This document shows positions 52,055 through 61,870 of a stretch of DNA of 64,000 nucleotides, in pieces; position 1 is the first letter of the stretch; every line of letters begins with the position of its first letter. Location: the NCBI RefSeq assembly GCF_003148625.1, contig NZ_QGGO01000006.1:62001-126000 (forward strand), read 5' to 3'. This DNA is from Arcicella aurantiaca (GTDB lineage Bacteria; Bacteroidota; Bacteroidia; Cytophagales; Spirosomataceae). A program made the translations under genes and the position numbers. A model generated the notes under the pieces. It saw only the letters and a program-made list of their open reading frames with translations, did no database searches and was not told the DNA's origin.

Positions 52055-55000
52055 ATGAAAAAAAATAGACTAATTAAAAGCTCACAACGCTTATTATGGC
52101 TCGCACTTCTTGGAGGTTTGACCATAAACAATTATGCTCACGCAAATGTGAGTAAAAATGACACTCCTCATTCTAAATTGACGAAAGCCAGTAAAATCAC
52201 AGGAAATGTAATTTCTGGGAAAGACTCAAGTCCAGTCATTGGAGCATCAGTTGTTATCAAAGAAAGTCCAAATGTTGGAACAAGTACCGATGTAAACGGG
52301 AATTTTAGTTTATTCATTCCTGACAATCTTGCAACAAGAAATATTACATTAGTAGTCAGCAGTGTTGGATATGAAAAATTTGAAGTGGCAATTACCGCAG
52401 GACAAAGTTCGGTTGTGGTTACGTTAAAAGAAAGTATGCAACAACTTGGAGAAGTTGTAGTGACTGCCTTAGGTGTGAAAAAAGACAAAAGAGCTTTGGC
52501 ATATTCAGTGTCAGAAATCAATGGTTCTGATTTTACGCAAGCTCGTGAAAACAACGTTGCCAATGGCTTGACAGGTAAAATTGCAGGGGTAAACGCCACA
52601 GGTTTATCTACGGGTCCGGGTGGTTCGAGCCGTGTAGTTATTCGTGGTAATGGTTCTTTAACAGGAAACAGTCAGCCTTTATACGTAATTAACGGTATGC
52701 CAATTGACAACAGTGTTCCTGGTGGAAGTTCAACACCAAACGGATTTGGGACAAAAGGTGGTACAGACCGTGGAGACGGTATTTCTGCTATCAACCCTGA
52801 TGATATTGAATCAATGACTGTACTAAAAGGTGGTGCAGCGGCGGCTTTGTACGGTTCACGTGGGGCAAACGGTGTTATTTTGATTACTACCAAAAAAGGA
52901 AAAGGTCAAAAAGGTATTGGTGTTGAATACAATAGCACTTATACGATGGAAAACGTTTCAGTATTTCCAGACTTTCAGTACGAATACGGACAAGGCGATG
53001 GCGGTGTAAAACCAACAACTTTGGCACAAGCACAAGCAACTGGTCGTCGTTCGTTTGGTTCTAAAATTGACGGTTCAACAGATTATGTAGCGGCTGATGG
53101 TAAAAATCACCCTTATGTTGCTCAAAAAGATAATCTAAAGAATTTTTATCAAACAGGAACAACTTTTACAAACTCACTTGCATTTTCAGGAGGTAATGAG
53201 TCAATTTTATATCGTCTTTCTTTGGCTGATTTAGATGCAAAAAGTGTTCTTCCTTCAAATACGTACAATCGTAAAACTGCTAACTTAAATATTTCGGCAA
53301 AATTGAGCGACAAACTCAGAGCAGAAGCAGTGGTTCAGTACAATCTTGAGCAAGGAAATAACAGACCCGTAGCAGGTGATGCTTTGGGAAATCCAAATTG
53401 GATGGCTTACGAAGTGGCTAATACGGTGGATGTGAGATGGTTAAACCCTGGCCATGATGCTAATGGAAATGAAATTTTCTGGAATGATGCAGGTATTGTA
53501 ACTAACGGTTATTTCTTCATCAATAAATTTAAGCAAACGGATACAAAAGACCGTTTCATTGGTCAAGCGTCAATTTCTTATGATTTATTGAAAAATTTGA
53601 CCTTGAAAGCTACCACAACTCGTGACGTTTACAACTATAATTTTACGAGTATCATGCCAACAGGTGGACAGTATATTCCACAAGGACAATATGACGGAAT
53701 CAAATCGGACGTTTCTGAAACGAACAGCATGATTACCGCTGCTTATAATACCAAATTTGGTGGAGCAATCGGTTTATCAGCTTTAGCGGGAGCAAATACT
53801 CGTCAATTCAAAAACAACCAATTTGATTTTTACGGTCAAGAATATACCATTCCTTATTTTTATAGTTTCTCAAACTTGGCTACATCTTCTGCTACGCCAA
53901 GTACGAGCAACATTAAAACAAACTCAGTATTCGGTTCTGCGGATATTGATTACAAAGGAATTTGGTTCTTAACATTGACAGGTCGCCAAGACTGGTTCTC
54001 GACTTTAAGTCCTAAAAACAATAACGTATTTTATCCAAGTGTAGGAACAAGTTTAATTGTTTCAGACATCGTAACTATGCCGAGAGCATTCGACCAAGTA
54101 AAATTACGTGGTTCATGGGCTCAAGTTGGTGGCGGTGGTCCTGACCCATACACAATCAACTTAGCATACAGTAACGTACCAAGTGCAAGTAGTGTACCCT
54201 TACAAAACGTTAGTTCGGCTTCAATTACCAACGCAGAGTTAAAACCATTTACTTCTACAACATTTGAACTTGGTTTAAGTACAAGAATGTTTGGTGGTCG
54301 TTTGAACTTAGACGTGGCTTTATACGACAAAAAATCATCAAACGATATTGTTAGTGTGCCAATTTCGGGAGCATCGGGTTATACAAGTGCCATCTTGAAC
54401 TCTGGACAATTAAGCAATAAAGGAGTTGAATTATTGATTGAAGGAACACCCGTTAAAACTGCCAATTTCTCTTGGAACACAAGTTTCAACTTTGCGTATA
54501 ACAAAAGTGAAGTATTGAAATTAGCGGACGGAATCAACACTTTCTCAATTGGTAACTCTGCCAACGGTAACGCATTTATCAACAACCAAGTAGGAATGCC
54601 TTTCGGTGGAATTTACGGTTATCGTAAAAAGACAGATGCAGCAGGTAATATCATTTACGATACCAACTCGAACTTACCTTTACAAACTGATAATAACCAA
54701 TTCTTAGGAAACGGTGTGCCTCCGTACACAATGGGTTTAACTAACACATTTAAGTACAAAAACTTCTCTTTCGATATGTTAATTGATGGTAAGTTTGGAA
54801 GTAGTATTTTCTCTGTAATGGAAGTTTATGCCACTCGTTTAGGTTTATTAAAATCAACACTTCCAGGACGTGAAAACGGTTTAGCTCTTACAGGTGTAAC
54901 TGCCAAAGGAGATGCTTATTCTTATACAGTACCAGTAGCGAATTTACGTAGTGCGTATTACAATAGCTTAAACAGATACACTGAATTATTTGTACATGAT

Positions 55001-55243
55001 GCAAGTTTTGTAAAATTACGTCAAATCATTATTTCGTACCGTTTGCCAGCAGGATTCTTAAAATCATTAGGAGTTCAATCTGCGAGCGTTTCATTAGTTG
55101 GACGTAACCTTTTGATTTTATATAAACAAACTGACAATTTTGACCCAGAACAAAGTTTAACCAATGGGGCCGCACAAGGTATTGAATCTATCGGTTTGCC
55201 TCGTACACGTTCTTATGGTATAAACTTGAATCTGAAATTTTAG
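52055..55243 (+). CDS. susC: SusC-family TonB-dependent transporter, third pair
   Basis: The ATG at 52055 is chosen because it starts a signal peptide (MKKNRLIKSSQRLLWLALLG) ending at NNYAHA. Upstream in-frame starts would place promoter and operator-like DNA in the coding region. The 1062-residue protein has a carboxypeptidase-D-like domain (ITGNVISGKDSSPVIGASVV), TonB-box region (LGEVVVTALGVKKDKRALAY), plug motifs (VIRGNGSLTGNSQPLYVING, GAAAALYGSRGANGVILITT) and a barrel ending YGINLNLKF. No STN domain is present. With the SusD-like_2 partner it should import oligosaccharides or glycopeptides. Its plug lineage (VVVTALGVKK) differs from the first two SusC proteins, implying a separate origin. 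Confidence 0.92.
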   Translation: MKKNRLIKSSQRLLWLALLGGLTINNYAHANVSKNDTPHSKLTKASKITGNVISGKDSSPVIGASVVIKESPNVGTSTDVNGNFSLFIPDNLATRNITLVVSSVGYEKFEVAITAGQSSVVVTLKESMQQLGEVVVTALGVKKDKRALAYSVSEINGSDFTQARENNVANGLTGKIAGVNATGLSTGPGGSSRVVIRGNGSLTGNSQPLYVINGMPIDNSVPGGSSTPNGFGTKGGTDRGDGISAINPDDIESMTVLKGGAAAALYGSRGANGVILITTKKGKGQKGIGVEYNSTYTMENVSVFPDFQYEYGQGDGGVKPTTLAQAQATGRRSFGSKIDGSTDYVAADGKNHPYVAQKDNLKNFYQTGTTFTNSLAFSGGNESILYRLSLADLDAKSVLPSNTYNRKTANLNISAKLSDKLRAEAVVQYNLEQGNNRPVAGDALGNPNWMAYEVANTVDVRWLNPGHDANGNEIFWNDAGIVTNGYFFINKFKQTDTKDRFIGQASISYDLLKNLTLKATTTRDVYNYNFTSIMPTGGQYIPQGQYDGIKSDVSETNSMITAAYNTKFGGAIGLSALAGANTRQFKNNQFDFYGQEYTIPYFYSFSNLATSSATPSTSNIKTNSVFGSADIDYKGIWFLTLTGRQDWFSTLSPKNNNVFYPSVGTSLIVSDIVTMPRAFDQVKLRGSWAQVGGGGPDPYTINLAYSNVPSASSVPLQNVSSASITNAELKPFTSTTFELGLSTRMFGGRLNLDVALYDKKSSNDIVSVPISGASGYTSAILNSGQLSNKGVELLIEGTPVKTANFSWNTSFNFAYNKSEVLKLADGINTFSIGNSANGNAFINNQVGMPFGGIYGYRKKTDAAGNIIYDTNSNLPLQTDNNQFLGNGVPPYTMGLTNTFKYKNFSFDMLIDGKFGSSIFSVMEVYATRLGLLKSTLPGRENGLALTGVTAKGDAYSYTVPVANLRSAYYNSLNRYTELFVHDASFVKLRQIIISYRLPAGFLKSLGVQSASVSLVGRNLLILYKQTDNFDPEQSLTNGAAQGIESIGLPRTRSYGINLNLKF

Positions 55244-55289
55244 GTAGAGGTTCGTTTTTCGAGGTTCGACAAAATACTGCGTTGGTAAA

Positions 55290-55401
55290 ACTTCCCGAAA
55301 GTAAAAAAACTTTCGGGAAGTGGGAAAAACTTATTAAGGGAAATTGTAAAAATAAGAGTATCGTTTAACTTCCCGAAAGTAGAAATAACTTTCGGGAAGT
55401 T
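55290..55401. repeat. CTTCCCGAAAG-type palindromes, copies 5 and 6
   Basis: Two hairpins lie in the 302-bp gap between the third susC and susD: 55290-55321 and 55367-55401. The second is followed by TCCTCCAAGTCAAA, the same flank as copies at 42339 and 57201. AAAACTTATTAAGG between them echoes other copies. No gene or clear promoter was seen in the rest of this gap. Confidence 0.85.
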
Positions 55402-55545
55402 CCTCCAAGTCAAATATCGTACTTTTAAATTTACAACTTCCCTAAACAGTGTACAAAATACCTATAATCGACATTCTCCATAAACTACTGATTATAAGCA
55501 TTTTATAAAATTTCAATTGTCAATTATTCATTATCAATTACTTAT

Positions 55546-57087
55546 ATGAGACATATACTATCAAAATATAAATTTCCATTATTCGCAGCGTGTAGCGTTA
55601 TGCTCCTATCATCCTGCGATAAAGATTTCGCTGAAATCAATACCAATCCTAATGCCGTATCAGTACCAACAACTCCATATATTTTCAGCAAAGCTCTTTA
55701 TGACGGTGCTGCCAATAGTGGAAACAAAGGCAACCTTTTGTTTGGATTGATGCAGTACACAACCAGTTACAATGACGTAGAAGGTTTTGGTTCTAAATAC
55801 ACGGCTTCGCAAGTTAATGGTACAGGGGCAGTTTTCACGAACTCCTACCCTGCTCAAATTAATGAAATTGGCGAGGTTATTAAAGCCACCAAAGACGACC
55901 CAACGAAAGTTAATATGTACGCAACGGCTCGTATTTGGCGTGCATATTGTTTCAGCCGTCTGACCGATTTATATGGAGACATTCCATATTTTGAAGCAGG
56001 ACAAGGTTATAATCTTTCATTATTTCAGCCTAAATATGACGCACAAAGTGCAATTTATGCAGACTTATTGAAAGAATTAGAAGCAGCAGCAACCGCTTTG
56101 ACAACTTCTAATACCAATACATTTGGTAAATCTGATTTGATTTATCAAGGAAATGTAACCCAATGGAAAAAATTTGCCTACTCGCTTATGCTACGTTTGG
56201 GAATGCGTTTAACAAAAGTTGATGCTACTTCTGCACAAAGTTGGGTTAATAAAGCCATTGCTGGTGGTATCATTAGAGACTATGCAGATATTGCTAAAAT
56301 GACTTATGTTTCAGGACAAAACATCAATAAAAACCCTGTTGCTTGGCAATTTTTGAGTGATAACTATCTTCGTGCTGATGGTGTCAATAATACGGAAGGC
56401 GGTAAATATCAACAAGTATTTATCAGCTCTTTGAAAGCAAATAATGACCCACGTTTGAGCGTCCTATCGGTTGTTTATGTAAATGGAACGGCAAGTACAG
56501 ACGAAAGTATTCAAAAAGGAATGCCTGCTACTATCAACGGTACAAAACCTTCTGATTTTGTTACGTATTCAGAACCAAGACAATCGACGGTTTTAAAAGT
56601 TGATGCTCCATTATTGTTGTTCACAGTGGCAGAAGCTAACTTTTTGTTATCAGAAGCAGCTTTGCGAGGCTGGTACACAACCGAAACGGCTACCAACTTG
56701 TATGAAGCAGGAATTCGTGCTTCTATGAAACAATGGGATTTAATTAGCGGAGTAACCAATATCATTCCTCAAACACGTATTGATAGCTATGTAACGGCTC
56801 ATGCTTTGAAAACTTCTGGTTCAGTAGCAACTCAAACGGAACAAATTTATAACGAATTTTGGGTAGGTCTTTTCCCAGATGCACAAGAAGTTTACAATAA
56901 CTACCGTCGTACAGGATACCCTGCATTAGTACCAAATGTTTATCCAGGAAATGCAACAGGCGGTAAAATTTTCCGTAGATTTTTATATCCAGTTTCTGAA
57001 CAAACATTGAATAGAACATCATACAACGAAGCCCTAACTCGTCAAGGCGTTGATGATTTATTGACTCGTGTTTGGTGGGATAAATAA
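55546..57087 (+). CDS. susD: SusD/RagB-family lipoprotein, SusD-like_2 type
   Basis: The 513-residue protein has lipoprotein signal MRHILSKYKFPLFAACSVML ending LLSSC. It has the opening DKDFAEINTNPNAVSVPTTP, characteristic of the SusD-like_2 group rather than classical SusD. Later motifs are RIWRAYCFSRLTDLYGDIPY, WKKFAYSLMLRLGMRLTK, LLFTVAEANFLLSEAALRGW and the C-terminal WVGLFPDAQEVYNNYRRTGY. It caps the third SusC at the outer membrane. SusD-like_2 partners are not restricted to polysaccharides and some handle glycoprotein- or peptide-derived ligands, which fits the nearby dipeptidase and D-amino-acid genes. It is separated from susC by two palindromes. Confidence 0.92.
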   Translation: MRHILSKYKFPLFAACSVMLLSSCDKDFAEINTNPNAVSVPTTPYIFSKALYDGAANSGNKGNLLFGLMQYTTSYNDVEGFGSKYTASQVNGTGAVFTNSYPAQINEIGEVIKATKDDPTKVNMYATARIWRAYCFSRLTDLYGDIPYFEAGQGYNLSLFQPKYDAQSAIYADLLKELEAAATALTTSNTNTFGKSDLIYQGNVTQWKKFAYSLMLRLGMRLTKVDATSAQSWVNKAIAGGIIRDYADIAKMTYVSGQNINKNPVAWQFLSDNYLRADGVNNTEGGKYQQVFISSLKANNDPRLSVLSVVYVNGTASTDESIQKGMPATINGTKPSDFVTYSEPRQSTVLKVDAPLLLFTVAEANFLLSEAALRGWYTTETATNLYEAGIRASMKQWDLISGVTNIIPQTRIDSYVTAHALKTSGSVATQTEQIYNEFWVGLFPDAQEVYNNYRRTGYPALVPNVYPGNATGGKIFRRFLYPVSEQTLNRTSYNEALTRQGVDDLLTRVWWDK

Positions 57088-57200
57088 TTGTGTAAATTAG
57101 GACACAGATAATGGAACACAGACAACACCCACAATGGAATTGAGATGCTTCGCAACACAGATTTAAAAGGATTTTTTTTCTGCAAAAATTTGTGTCGTTC

Positions 57201-57233
57201 AACTTCCCGAAAGTTTAAAACTTTCGGGAAGTT
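57201..57233. repeat. CTTCCCGAAAG-type palindrome, copy 7
   Basis: AACTTCCCGAAAG and CTTTCGGGAAGTT form a 13-bp stem around a short TTTAAAA loop. It is followed by CCTCCAAGTCAAA, as at 42386 and 55402. It lies between susD and the GH29 gene. Confidence 0.87.
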
Positions 57234-57373
57234 CCTCCAAGTCAAAATGAGTAAGTTTAAATTTATAAGCTTCTTTAGCTGTGTCCACTTTTTCACACTT
57301 TCGTTAAATAGTTATTTGATAAATATTTTGCAATTTTCTAAATTGACCAAAATCAACCGTTTAGCTCAATCTT

Positions 57374-58735
57374 ATGTTTTCAAAAAAGATAATTGCCTTC
57401 TTTATTTGCTCTTGCTTTTTGTTTCAAATTAATGCACAAAAAGTTCAGATAAATAACAAACCAGAACGTATCAACTGGTTTCAGGATTTAGCATTTGGAA
57501 TGTTCATCCATTGGAATGTTGACGTTTCTTTAGGAGCAGTCATTAGTCATTCGATGGCAGGAGCATCAAACGAATACGTTGAAAAATACATCAATGAACT
57601 ACCAAAATACTTCGACCCCAAAAAGTTTAACCCAACCGAATGGGCAAAAAATGCCAAATTAGCAGGAATGAAATATGTAGTTTTTACAACAAAACACCAT
57701 TCTGGTTTTTGTATGTTTAATACCCAAACTACGCCTTTCAATGTAATGAACACGCCTTATGGCAAAGATATTACGAAAGAAATCATTGATGCTTTCAGAA
57801 AAGAAGGTATTGCCATTGGTATCTATTTTTCGCCCGAAGATTTTAATTATTTTCATAAAAACAATATTCAAATTGGTCGCTTGCAATTACCTGAACATTT
57901 TCCTGCAAACAACAAAGGTTTAATGGATTATGACAAAAAGCAATTGCATGAGTTATTGACCAATTACGGTAAAATCGACATTTTATTTATCGACGGCCCA
58001 GGTGATGGATTACGTGAATACGCATGGAGTTTGAATCCAGAATTGGTCATTACTCGTGATATTATGACAACGCCAGAGCAAAATACACCCGATGAACCAA
58101 TGGCTCGTCCGTGGGAAGCTTGCTACACAATGGGAACTGATTGGCAATATAAACCAACCAACGACCCACACAAATCTGGCACTGAAATCATCAATATGTT
58201 GATTGAAATCAGAGCAAAAGGTGGTAATTTTTTATTGAATGTTGGACCAAAACAAGACGGTGAATTACAGATTGAACAACAAGCTCTTTTACAAGAAATT
58301 GCCCTCTGGAATTTTGCCAATGCAGAAGCCATCCATGCAGTAAAACCGCTTTCTGTGGTGCGTGAAGAAAATATTTGGTACACCCAGTCCAACGATGAAA
58401 AGTACATTTATGCTTTTGTACAAAGAAGCGGATTTGAAGATTGGAAATACGGTACTCGTAAAAATTTGGTCTTAACACACATCGAAGGAAATACCAATAC
58501 AAAAGTGAGTATCTTAGGTTATAAAAGTGAATTAGTGGAATATAAAAAAGATTTCGACGCTAAAATTTACACTGCTCCCACCAGCATTGGTTTGGTAGTA
58601 AGTGCGGTAAACGGGCAACGTTTTTACACGAATAATCAGTGGAAAAATGCCGTTGTTCTAAAAATCGAAAATGCTAAATTTAGAAAACTAAATACTCCAA
58701 CCACAAGTCAAAGTAAAATAGACGGAGCAAAATAA
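57374..58735 (+). CDS. alpha-L-fucosidase, GH29 family
   Basis: The 453-residue protein has signal peptide MFSKKIIAFFICSCFLFQIN. The GH29 TIM barrel shows LAFGMFIHWNVDVSLGA, YVVFTTKHHSGFCMFNTQTT and IAIGIYFSPEDFNYF. DILFIDGPGDG follows, where Asp about 207 is the expected nucleophile. NFLLNVGPKQDGELQIEQQA closes the catalytic domain and a C-terminal beta-sandwich starts about residue 340. GH29 enzymes are retaining exo-fucosidases. It follows the third SusC/SusD pair by 286 bp and precedes RidA by 140 bp in the same direction. It probably trims fucose from an imported or surface-bound glycoconjugate in the periplasm; linkage preference is not readable. Confidence 0.92.
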   Translation: MFSKKIIAFFICSCFLFQINAQKVQINNKPERINWFQDLAFGMFIHWNVDVSLGAVISHSMAGASNEYVEKYINELPKYFDPKKFNPTEWAKNAKLAGMKYVVFTTKHHSGFCMFNTQTTPFNVMNTPYGKDITKEIIDAFRKEGIAIGIYFSPEDFNYFHKNNIQIGRLQLPEHFPANNKGLMDYDKKQLHELLTNYGKIDILFIDGPGDGLREYAWSLNPELVITRDIMTTPEQNTPDEPMARPWEACYTMGTDWQYKPTNDPHKSGTEIINMLIEIRAKGGNFLLNVGPKQDGELQIEQQALLQEIALWNFANAEAIHAVKPLSVVREENIWYTQSNDEKYIYAFVQRSGFEDWKYGTRKNLVLTHIEGNTNTKVSILGYKSELVEYKKDFDAKIYTAPTSIGLVVSAVNGQRFYTNNQWKNAVVLKIENAKFRKLNTPTTSQSKIDGAK

Positions 58736-58875
58736 TAAAATTAATATTTAAAATTAAGGTCGGGATTAAGACGGACAACATTTAATCAGATATTCGTAAC
58801 CTTGCGAAAGATGAATTGTACGAATAATTTATCTACCTTTATCAACATCCAAATTGAAACAAAAACAACATTAAA

Positions 58876-59361
58876 ATGACTACAATTGAACAACTTACCC
58901 CTGAAGCTGCCTTTGAAACTCTTGGATTATCATTACCTCCTGCCCCACTTCCATTAGGCGTTTACAAACCTTTTTTAATTGATGGGAAATACTTGTATTT
59001 ATCTGGTCATGGGCCTGTAAACGATGATAAAAGTTTAATCATTGGCAGAATTGGAAAAGATTTAGACATCGAAGAAGGTAAATTAGCGGCTCGACAAGTG
59101 GGTTTAACAATGCTTTCAACCATTAAAACACACGTTGGAAGTTTAGACAGAATTAAGCGTGTTATTAAAATTTTGGGTATGGTCAACTGTGTAACAGAAT
59201 TTGAGCGTCACCCTTATGTAATCAATGGTTGTAGCGAACTTTTTGCCCAAATTTGGGGAACAGAAAACGGAATTGGTGTAAGAAGTGCCGTAGGAATGGG
59301 AACATTACCTGATAATATTCCCGTAGAAATTGAGGCTTTATTTGAACTTCACGAAGACTAA
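58876..59361 (+). CDS. RidA/YjgF-family enamine/imine deaminase
   Basis: The 161-residue protein is a little longer than typical RidA (about 130) and belongs to the YjgF-like group with an N-terminal extension (FETLGLSLPPAPLPLGVYKP). It has LYLSGHGPVNDD, MLSTIKTHVGSLDRIKRVIK, GCSELFAQIWG and the catalytic arginine in GIGVRSAVGMGTLPDNIPVE. RidA proteins hydrolyse reactive 2-aminoacrylate and related enamines made by PLP enzymes such as serine dehydratases. The next gene encodes just such a PLP enzyme, so the pair is functionally coherent. It is cytosolic. Confidence 0.92.
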   Translation: MTTIEQLTPEAAFETLGLSLPPAPLPLGVYKPFLIDGKYLYLSGHGPVNDDKSLIIGRIGKDLDIEEGKLAARQVGLTMLSTIKTHVGSLDRIKRVIKILGMVNCVTEFERHPYVINGCSELFAQIWGTENGIGVRSAVGMGTLPDNIPVEIEALFELHED

Positions 59362-59532
59362 GGAACTCAACCGAAATAACTTATCCATCTATGAATCCAT
59401 CTTTTAACCTTACTCTTCGGTAAAAAAACTTAGTTTAGCGGTGCATACGTCTGTTTTTTTACCTTGATTAAGTCTAAAATATTAACTCCTAAATTGGATA
59501 AATATTTCAGTTGCGTTCCTATGCCATACGCT

Positions 59533-60648
59533 ATGAGTAAAACTATTGAGTACAATATAAAAAACATAAATACGCTCGACACACCCGCTTTGGTAATTTA
59601 TCAAAGCGGTGTTAAGCGTAATATCGAAAAATTAGTTGCTTCAATTGATGATGTAACTCGCTTACGTCCGCATATCAAAACGCACAAAACCAAAGAAGTA
59701 ACCAAGCTTTTACAACAAGCAGGCATCCAAAAATTCAAATGTGCTACCATTGCCGAAACTGAATTATTAGCTTCTTGCCAAGCACAAGATGTACTTTTAG
59801 CCTATCAACCTGTGGCTAAAAAACTGCTACGATTCATTGAAATTATTAAGACTTTTCCAGATACAAAGCTTTCTTGTTTGGTAGATGCTTTGCCTGTTGC
59901 AGAAGAAATGTCAAAAATTGCTTCTGAAAATGATATAACGCTTTCTGTTTATATTGACCTAAACGTAGGAATGAATCGAACAGGAATTAGCCCCGAAAAT
60001 GCTTTTGATTTAATTCTTTCGCTTCAAAAAACACCTTCTTTAAAAATTGAAGGATTACATATTTACGATGGTCATATTCACGATGCTGATATTGAAATTC
60101 GTAAACAAAAATGTAATGAGTATTATCCAAAAGTTGAATTGCTTGTAGCTAAACTTGAAAACGAAGGAATCCAAAACCTCAATATTGTAGCAGGAGGAAC
60201 GCCAACGTATCCAATTCATTCGCAAAGAGAAACCATAGAATGTAGCCCAGGAACTTTTGTTTATTGGGATAAGGGTTATCAAAATTTATTTCAAGAACAA
60301 GATTTTGAGCCTTCTGCTTTGGTGATAAGTCGGGTCATTTCTCTGCCTGATAAAGATAAAATTTGTTTGGATTTAGGTCATAAATCTATTGCGGCAGAAA
60401 ACCCGTTAGAGAGAAGAGTTTTTTTCTTGAATGCCCCCAATGCAACGTTTATCGGACAAAGTGAGGAGCATTTAATTTTAGGGGTTTCAGAAAATCATTC
60501 TTACAAAATTGGTGATATTTTCTATGGTCTGCCCATTCATATTTGCCCCACTTGTGCCTTGTACGAACGAGCTTATATTGTTGAACATGAAAATCTTACG
60601 GGTGAAGAATGGAAAATTATTGCCCGAGATAGAAAAATTAGTATTTAA
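59533..60648 (+). CDS. D-serine dehydratase-like / D-threonine aldolase-like PLP enzyme with zinc site
   Basis: The ATG at 59533 (MSKTIEYNIKNINTLDTPAL) gives 371 residues; ATG 59521 or TTG 59464 would add up to 23 residues with no homology value. The N-terminal alanine-racemase-like barrel has the PLP lysine in RLRPHIKTHKT, then YIDLNVGMNRTGI and NIVAGGTPTYPIHSQ. The C-terminal domain has PIHICPTCALYE, a His-x-Cys pair (about 336 and 338) equal to the zinc ligands of eukaryotic-type D-serine dehydratase. D-threonine aldolases have His-x-Asp there. It probably converts D-serine or another D-3-hydroxyamino acid through an aminoacrylate intermediate. It lies between RidA and an M19 dipeptidase. 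Confidence 0.85.
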   Translation: MSKTIEYNIKNINTLDTPALVIYQSGVKRNIEKLVASIDDVTRLRPHIKTHKTKEVTKLLQQAGIQKFKCATIAETELLASCQAQDVLLAYQPVAKKLLRFIEIIKTFPDTKLSCLVDALPVAEEMSKIASENDITLSVYIDLNVGMNRTGISPENAFDLILSLQKTPSLKIEGLHIYDGHIHDADIEIRKQKCNEYYPKVELLVAKLENEGIQNLNIVAGGTPTYPIHSQRETIECSPGTFVYWDKGYQNLFQEQDFEPSALVISRVISLPDKDKICLDLGHKSIAAENPLERRVFFLNAPNATFIGQSEEHLILGVSENHSYKIGDIFYGLPIHICPTCALYERAYIVEHENLTGEEWKIIARDRKISI

Positions 60649-60671
60649 CAGCACAACAAGTTTTTGGTACA

Positions 60672-60704
60672 AACTTCCCGAAAGTTTAAAACTTTCGGGA
60701 AGTT
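60672..60704. repeat. CTTCCCGAAAG-type palindrome, copy 8
   Basis: It is the same 33-bp sequence as the copy at 57201-57233 (13-bp arms, TTTAAAA loop). It lies 23 bp after the D-serine dehydratase-like gene and before the M19 dipeptidase gene. The flank here is GTTAATCCCC rather than CCTCCAAG. Confidence 0.87.
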
Positions 60705-60779
60705 AATCCCCTTAACTAAACGAAATTGGGTTTTAACCATCATCTTTATTTGACGGGGTAGAAACCCGTCCTACATATT

Positions 60780-61853
60780 ATGTTTACAATTGACGCACAT
60801 CTTGACCTTAGCATGAATGCAATGGAATGGAATCGAGATTTAAGATTATCGGTTTCAGAAATTCGTGAGCGTGAAAAAGGTATGACTGATAAACCCGACC
60901 GTGCCAAAGGAACAGTTACTTTTCCAGCATTAAGACAAGGAAATATTGGCTTAGTGGTCGCCACTCAAATCGCTCGTTTTGTAAAACCAGATAGCACTTT
61001 ACCGGGTTGGGCGTCTCCAGAACAGGCTTGGGCTCAAACTCAGGGGCAAATTGCTTGGTACAAAAGCATGGAAGAATGTGGCGAAATGGTTCAAATCAAC
61101 AATCTGGAATCATTAGAAAAGCATTTGCTACTCTGGAACGACGGAACGCCCAATGACAATAAACCAATCGGTTATATTTTAAGTTTGGAAGGTGCTGACT
61201 CAATTGTGACGATTAATCACGTTGAAAAAGCCTATCAATATGGTTTAAGAGCCATTGGTCCCGCTCATTATGGAGCAGGTCGATATGCACAAGGAACTGA
61301 TGCAACGGGTTTTATGGGTAAAGCTGGGCAAGATTTATTGAAAGAAATGGAAAGGCTCAACATCATTTTAGATGCTACCCATTTATGTGATGACAGTTTT
61401 TGGGAAGCCATGAATCACTTTAACGGTGCTGTTTGGGCGAGCCATAATTTATGCAGAAGTTTAGTAAATCATAATCGTCAATTTAGCGATGAGCAAATCA
61501 AAGAATTAATCAGCCGAGATGCTGTAATTGGTGGAGCTTTAGATGCTTGGATGATGGTGCCAAATTGGGTAAGAGGCAAATCAACTCCCGAAGGCATGAA
61601 TTGCAACTTAGCCGTAATGGTTGACCACCTCGACCATATTTGTCAATTAGCAGGCAATGCTCTTCATGTGGGTATTGGCTCAGATTTGGACGGTGCTTTT
61701 GGTCGTGAACAAAGTCCTTATGATTTAGATACCATTGCAGATTTACAGACCCTTCCTTCCATTCTTGAAAAAAGAGGATATACCCAAACCGACATCGAAA
61801 ATATTATGCACGGGAACTGGCTTAGATTTTTAAGAAAAAACTGGAGTAAATAG
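60780..61853 (+). CDS. M19 (renal dipeptidase) family dipeptidase, cytosolic
   Basis: The 357-residue protein lacks a signal peptide. It shows the full M19 metal set: TIDAHLDLS (His 7, Asp 9), YILSLEGADS (bridging Glu at about 138), ILDATHLCDD, AVWASHNLCRSL and VGIGSDLDGAFG. Family dipeptidases are zinc enzymes that tolerate D-residues at the C-terminal position. Next to a D-hydroxyamino-acid lyase and RidA, it plausibly releases that D-amino acid from an imported dipeptide. It differs clearly from the Tat-exported M19 protein at 46546, which shares the family but not the sequence detail. It is followed by a strong terminator, which ends this operon. Confidence 0.9.
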   Translation: MFTIDAHLDLSMNAMEWNRDLRLSVSEIREREKGMTDKPDRAKGTVTFPALRQGNIGLVVATQIARFVKPDSTLPGWASPEQAWAQTQGQIAWYKSMEECGEMVQINNLESLEKHLLLWNDGTPNDNKPIGYILSLEGADSIVTINHVEKAYQYGLRAIGPAHYGAGRYAQGTDATGFMGKAGQDLLKEMERLNIILDATHLCDDSFWEAMNHFNGAVWASHNLCRSLVNHNRQFSDEQIKELISRDAVIGGALDAWMMVPNWVRGKSTPEGMNCNLAVMVDHLDHICQLAGNALHVGIGSDLDGAFGREQSPYDLDTIADLQTLPSILEKRGYTQTDIENIMHGNWLRFLRKNWSK

Positions 61854-61870
61854 AAATTATGTTATTATGA

